Shown: piece by piece, positions 9,116 to 10,322 of the stretch
Layout: each line of letters begins with the position of its first letter
Position numbering within the stretch: the first letter of the stretch is position 1
Source of the DNA: Basidiobolus heterosporus B8920
Taxonomy: Eukaryota; Basidiobolomycota; Basidiobolomycetes; Basidiobolales; Basidiobolaceae
Reading direction: 5' to 3'
Length of the DNA: 10,322 nucleotides
Assembly (NCBI GenBank): GCA_000697455.1
Contig: JNET01034172.1
Location: 1-10,322, forward strand
Made by a program: the position numbers and the translations under genes
The notes under the pieces: model-generated
Seen by the model: only the letters and a program-made list of their open reading frames with translations
What the model was told of the DNA's origin: nothing
Databases searched by the model: none

Positions 9116-9424
9116 CTCAGTGTGGTGCCGAAAGTAGTGAATATAGATGCAAACATACTATATTTGGAAATTATTAAAAAGACTTCCATTTTTCGCCGCC
9201 CTATTTCTGTACATATTTCTATAACCGATCGTGTCATTCATCTGACCCATCATTAATATACATATCCTTAGAATCTAATTCAAAATAAATCATGTGGCTC
9301 CAGTCATAGTAAGACAACGATTCAAGGACGAGACTGTTATAAGTAGTTGAGGTCTGCTAGTTGAAGCTCACCTTTATTCCTAAGCCTTCGTATACAAACT
9401 TCTCAAATCTCTCAAATCGTCATT
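9116..9424. other. Intergenic region upstream of the cyclin gene
   Basis: No gene is seen. An AATAAA at 9284-9289 could serve 3'-end formation of the upstream locus. TTATAAG at 9337-9343 lies about 82 nt upstream of the cyclin ATG and is a weak TATA candidate. Confidence 0.5.
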
Positions 9425-10292
9425 ATGCTCCGTACTTTCAATAAGAATTACCAACCATTTGAGCCCATCGAAAGACAAACTGCTGTGGATGGCTTGATAG
9501 GTAAGCTCGGAGTTTAAAGCCCTGTTTAAAGAATATATATTCATTAAATTTTTCTCTACAGATGCTGCATCCATTATTGTGGACTCAATTTGGCCCGATG
9601 GTCATCATAAATTCGATATCGAGGTCCTACCACTTAGGGACTTTATCCGGGAGACAATTCGTCGCTCGAAAAGCACATTTTCAATGCTTCAAGTCGCGCT
9701 CCTTTATCTGATCCGGATTAAGGGTCCTTTGGCCAAGCATGTGACCCAAGAGTCTGTTCCCGACTTGACCAAGTGCGGCCGCAGAATGTTTATTGCATCG
9801 CTGATTCTGGCTTCGAAGTATTTACAAGACAAGAACTACATGAATCGTGCCTGGGCAAAGATAATGGGTGTTAAGGCTGCTGAAATCAATCATATTGAGA
9901 AGGTCTTCTTACAATTGATTGATTATCAACTTTTCGTTTCAGTCCCTACATTTTCCCAGTGGTGCAGTATACTTTTAAGCTTTGCCAGTAAACCCCGCAA
10001 TCAAACCCATCTATTATCAATTCCCCATCTAAATATCCCGCAGCAGGCAACGCTCGGTCCTTTCAAACAAGTATCTCGCGCAAGAAGATATTCTCCATAT
10101 CCATCCCCTATGAGCACACCTTATCCCCATACCCAACGTCAATTCTCAGTGGAGTCTAGTACGCCACAGGAATCACCGATTACTTGTACACATTCCCCTA
10201 TCAATCAAGGGCCCGTTAACCAATTGTCAATTGCCTACATCATGAACCCCACCAAGCTAGCTCCCAATACTCCAGGCTCAATCGTACTTTAA
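9425..10292 (+). CDS. Pho85-type (PCL family) cyclin
   Basis: Exons are 9425-9500 and 9562-10292. The intron 9501-9561 (GTAAGC...CTACAG, phase 1) creates GLI-DAASIIVDSIW across the junction; the product is 268 aa. The cyclin box spans roughly residues 45-155: LPLRDFIRETIRRSKSTFSM, VALLYLIRIKGPL, KCGRRMFIASLILASKYLQD, then NYMNRAWAKIMGV and AEINHIEKVFLQLIDYQLFV. Known for the family: these cyclins activate the CDK Pho85/PhoA and direct it in G1 progression, phosphate or amino-acid control (yeast Pcl1/2/5/9, S. pombe Pas1). Which member this is cannot be told from sequence alone. The C-terminal tail (about residues 200-268) is low-complexity and carries seven Ser-Pro or Thr-Pro sites, which suggests CDK phosphorylation and possibly turnover control. 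ATG9425 is the only in-frame start near the splice donor. The gene looks complete, ending 30 nt before the window edge. Confidence 0.9.
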
Positions 10293-10322
10293 GTAGGCTG
10301 ACTGCAGCTATAGAGACCCATA

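Noticed and set aside
9292-9309. Five-codon upstream ORF (MWLQS) before the cyclin gene
   Set aside because: A TATA candidate at 9337 places likely transcription start downstream of it, so it is probably not in the mRNA.
1-10322. Bacterial operon, CRISPR array, phage or transposable element content
   Set aside because: Spliced eukaryotic genes of fungal families fill the window. No repeat-spacer array, terminal repeats, transposase or reverse transcriptase motifs were seen.

Overview
The window comes from a fungal nuclear genome. It holds about seven protein-coding loci in 10.3 kb, most of them split by short GT-AG introns of 45-84 nt. Several introns carry a TACTAAC-like branch site. Gene families point to fungi: an Rtc5-type TLDc protein, an Alr/Mnr2 CorA-type magnesium transporter, Chs7, and a Pho85-type cyclin. 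The tandem-PAS protein and the Chs7 sequence look closest to early-diverging (zygomycete-grade) fungi. That placement is remembered family resemblance, not a search result.

Layout: (1) 1-1596, plus strand, C-terminal part of a RTC5-like TLDc protein whose 5' end lies outside the window. (2) 2292-3907, plus, a complete CorA/Alr/Mnr2 transporter in six exons, with a TATA box upstream. (3) 4227-5195, plus, a protein with two PAS domains whose linker exons are uncertain. (4) 5459-6279, minus, complete SPC3 in five exons, convergent with the PAS gene. (5) 6817-8005, minus, complete CHS7 in six exons. (6) 8202-9115, plus, an unrecognised locus divergent from CHS7. (7) 9425-10292, plus, a complete Pho85-type (PCL) cyclin in two exons.

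The genes do not form one pathway. Several act around the secretory and vacuolar systems: Rtc5 at the V-ATPase, Spc3 and Chs7 in the ER, and perhaps the Mg transporter at the vacuole or plasma membrane. In a fungus such proximity is not strong evidence of joint function.

I found no mobile element, virus-derived element, tRNA, rRNA or CRISPR array. The most unusual signal is in the Mg transporter gene. None of its five introns has a GTAA-type donor, whereas 10 of 11 introns in four other genes do. One of its donors also appears to have moved 21 nt downstream, adding seven residues. The unrecognised locus at 8202-9115 is the other part worth a second look.
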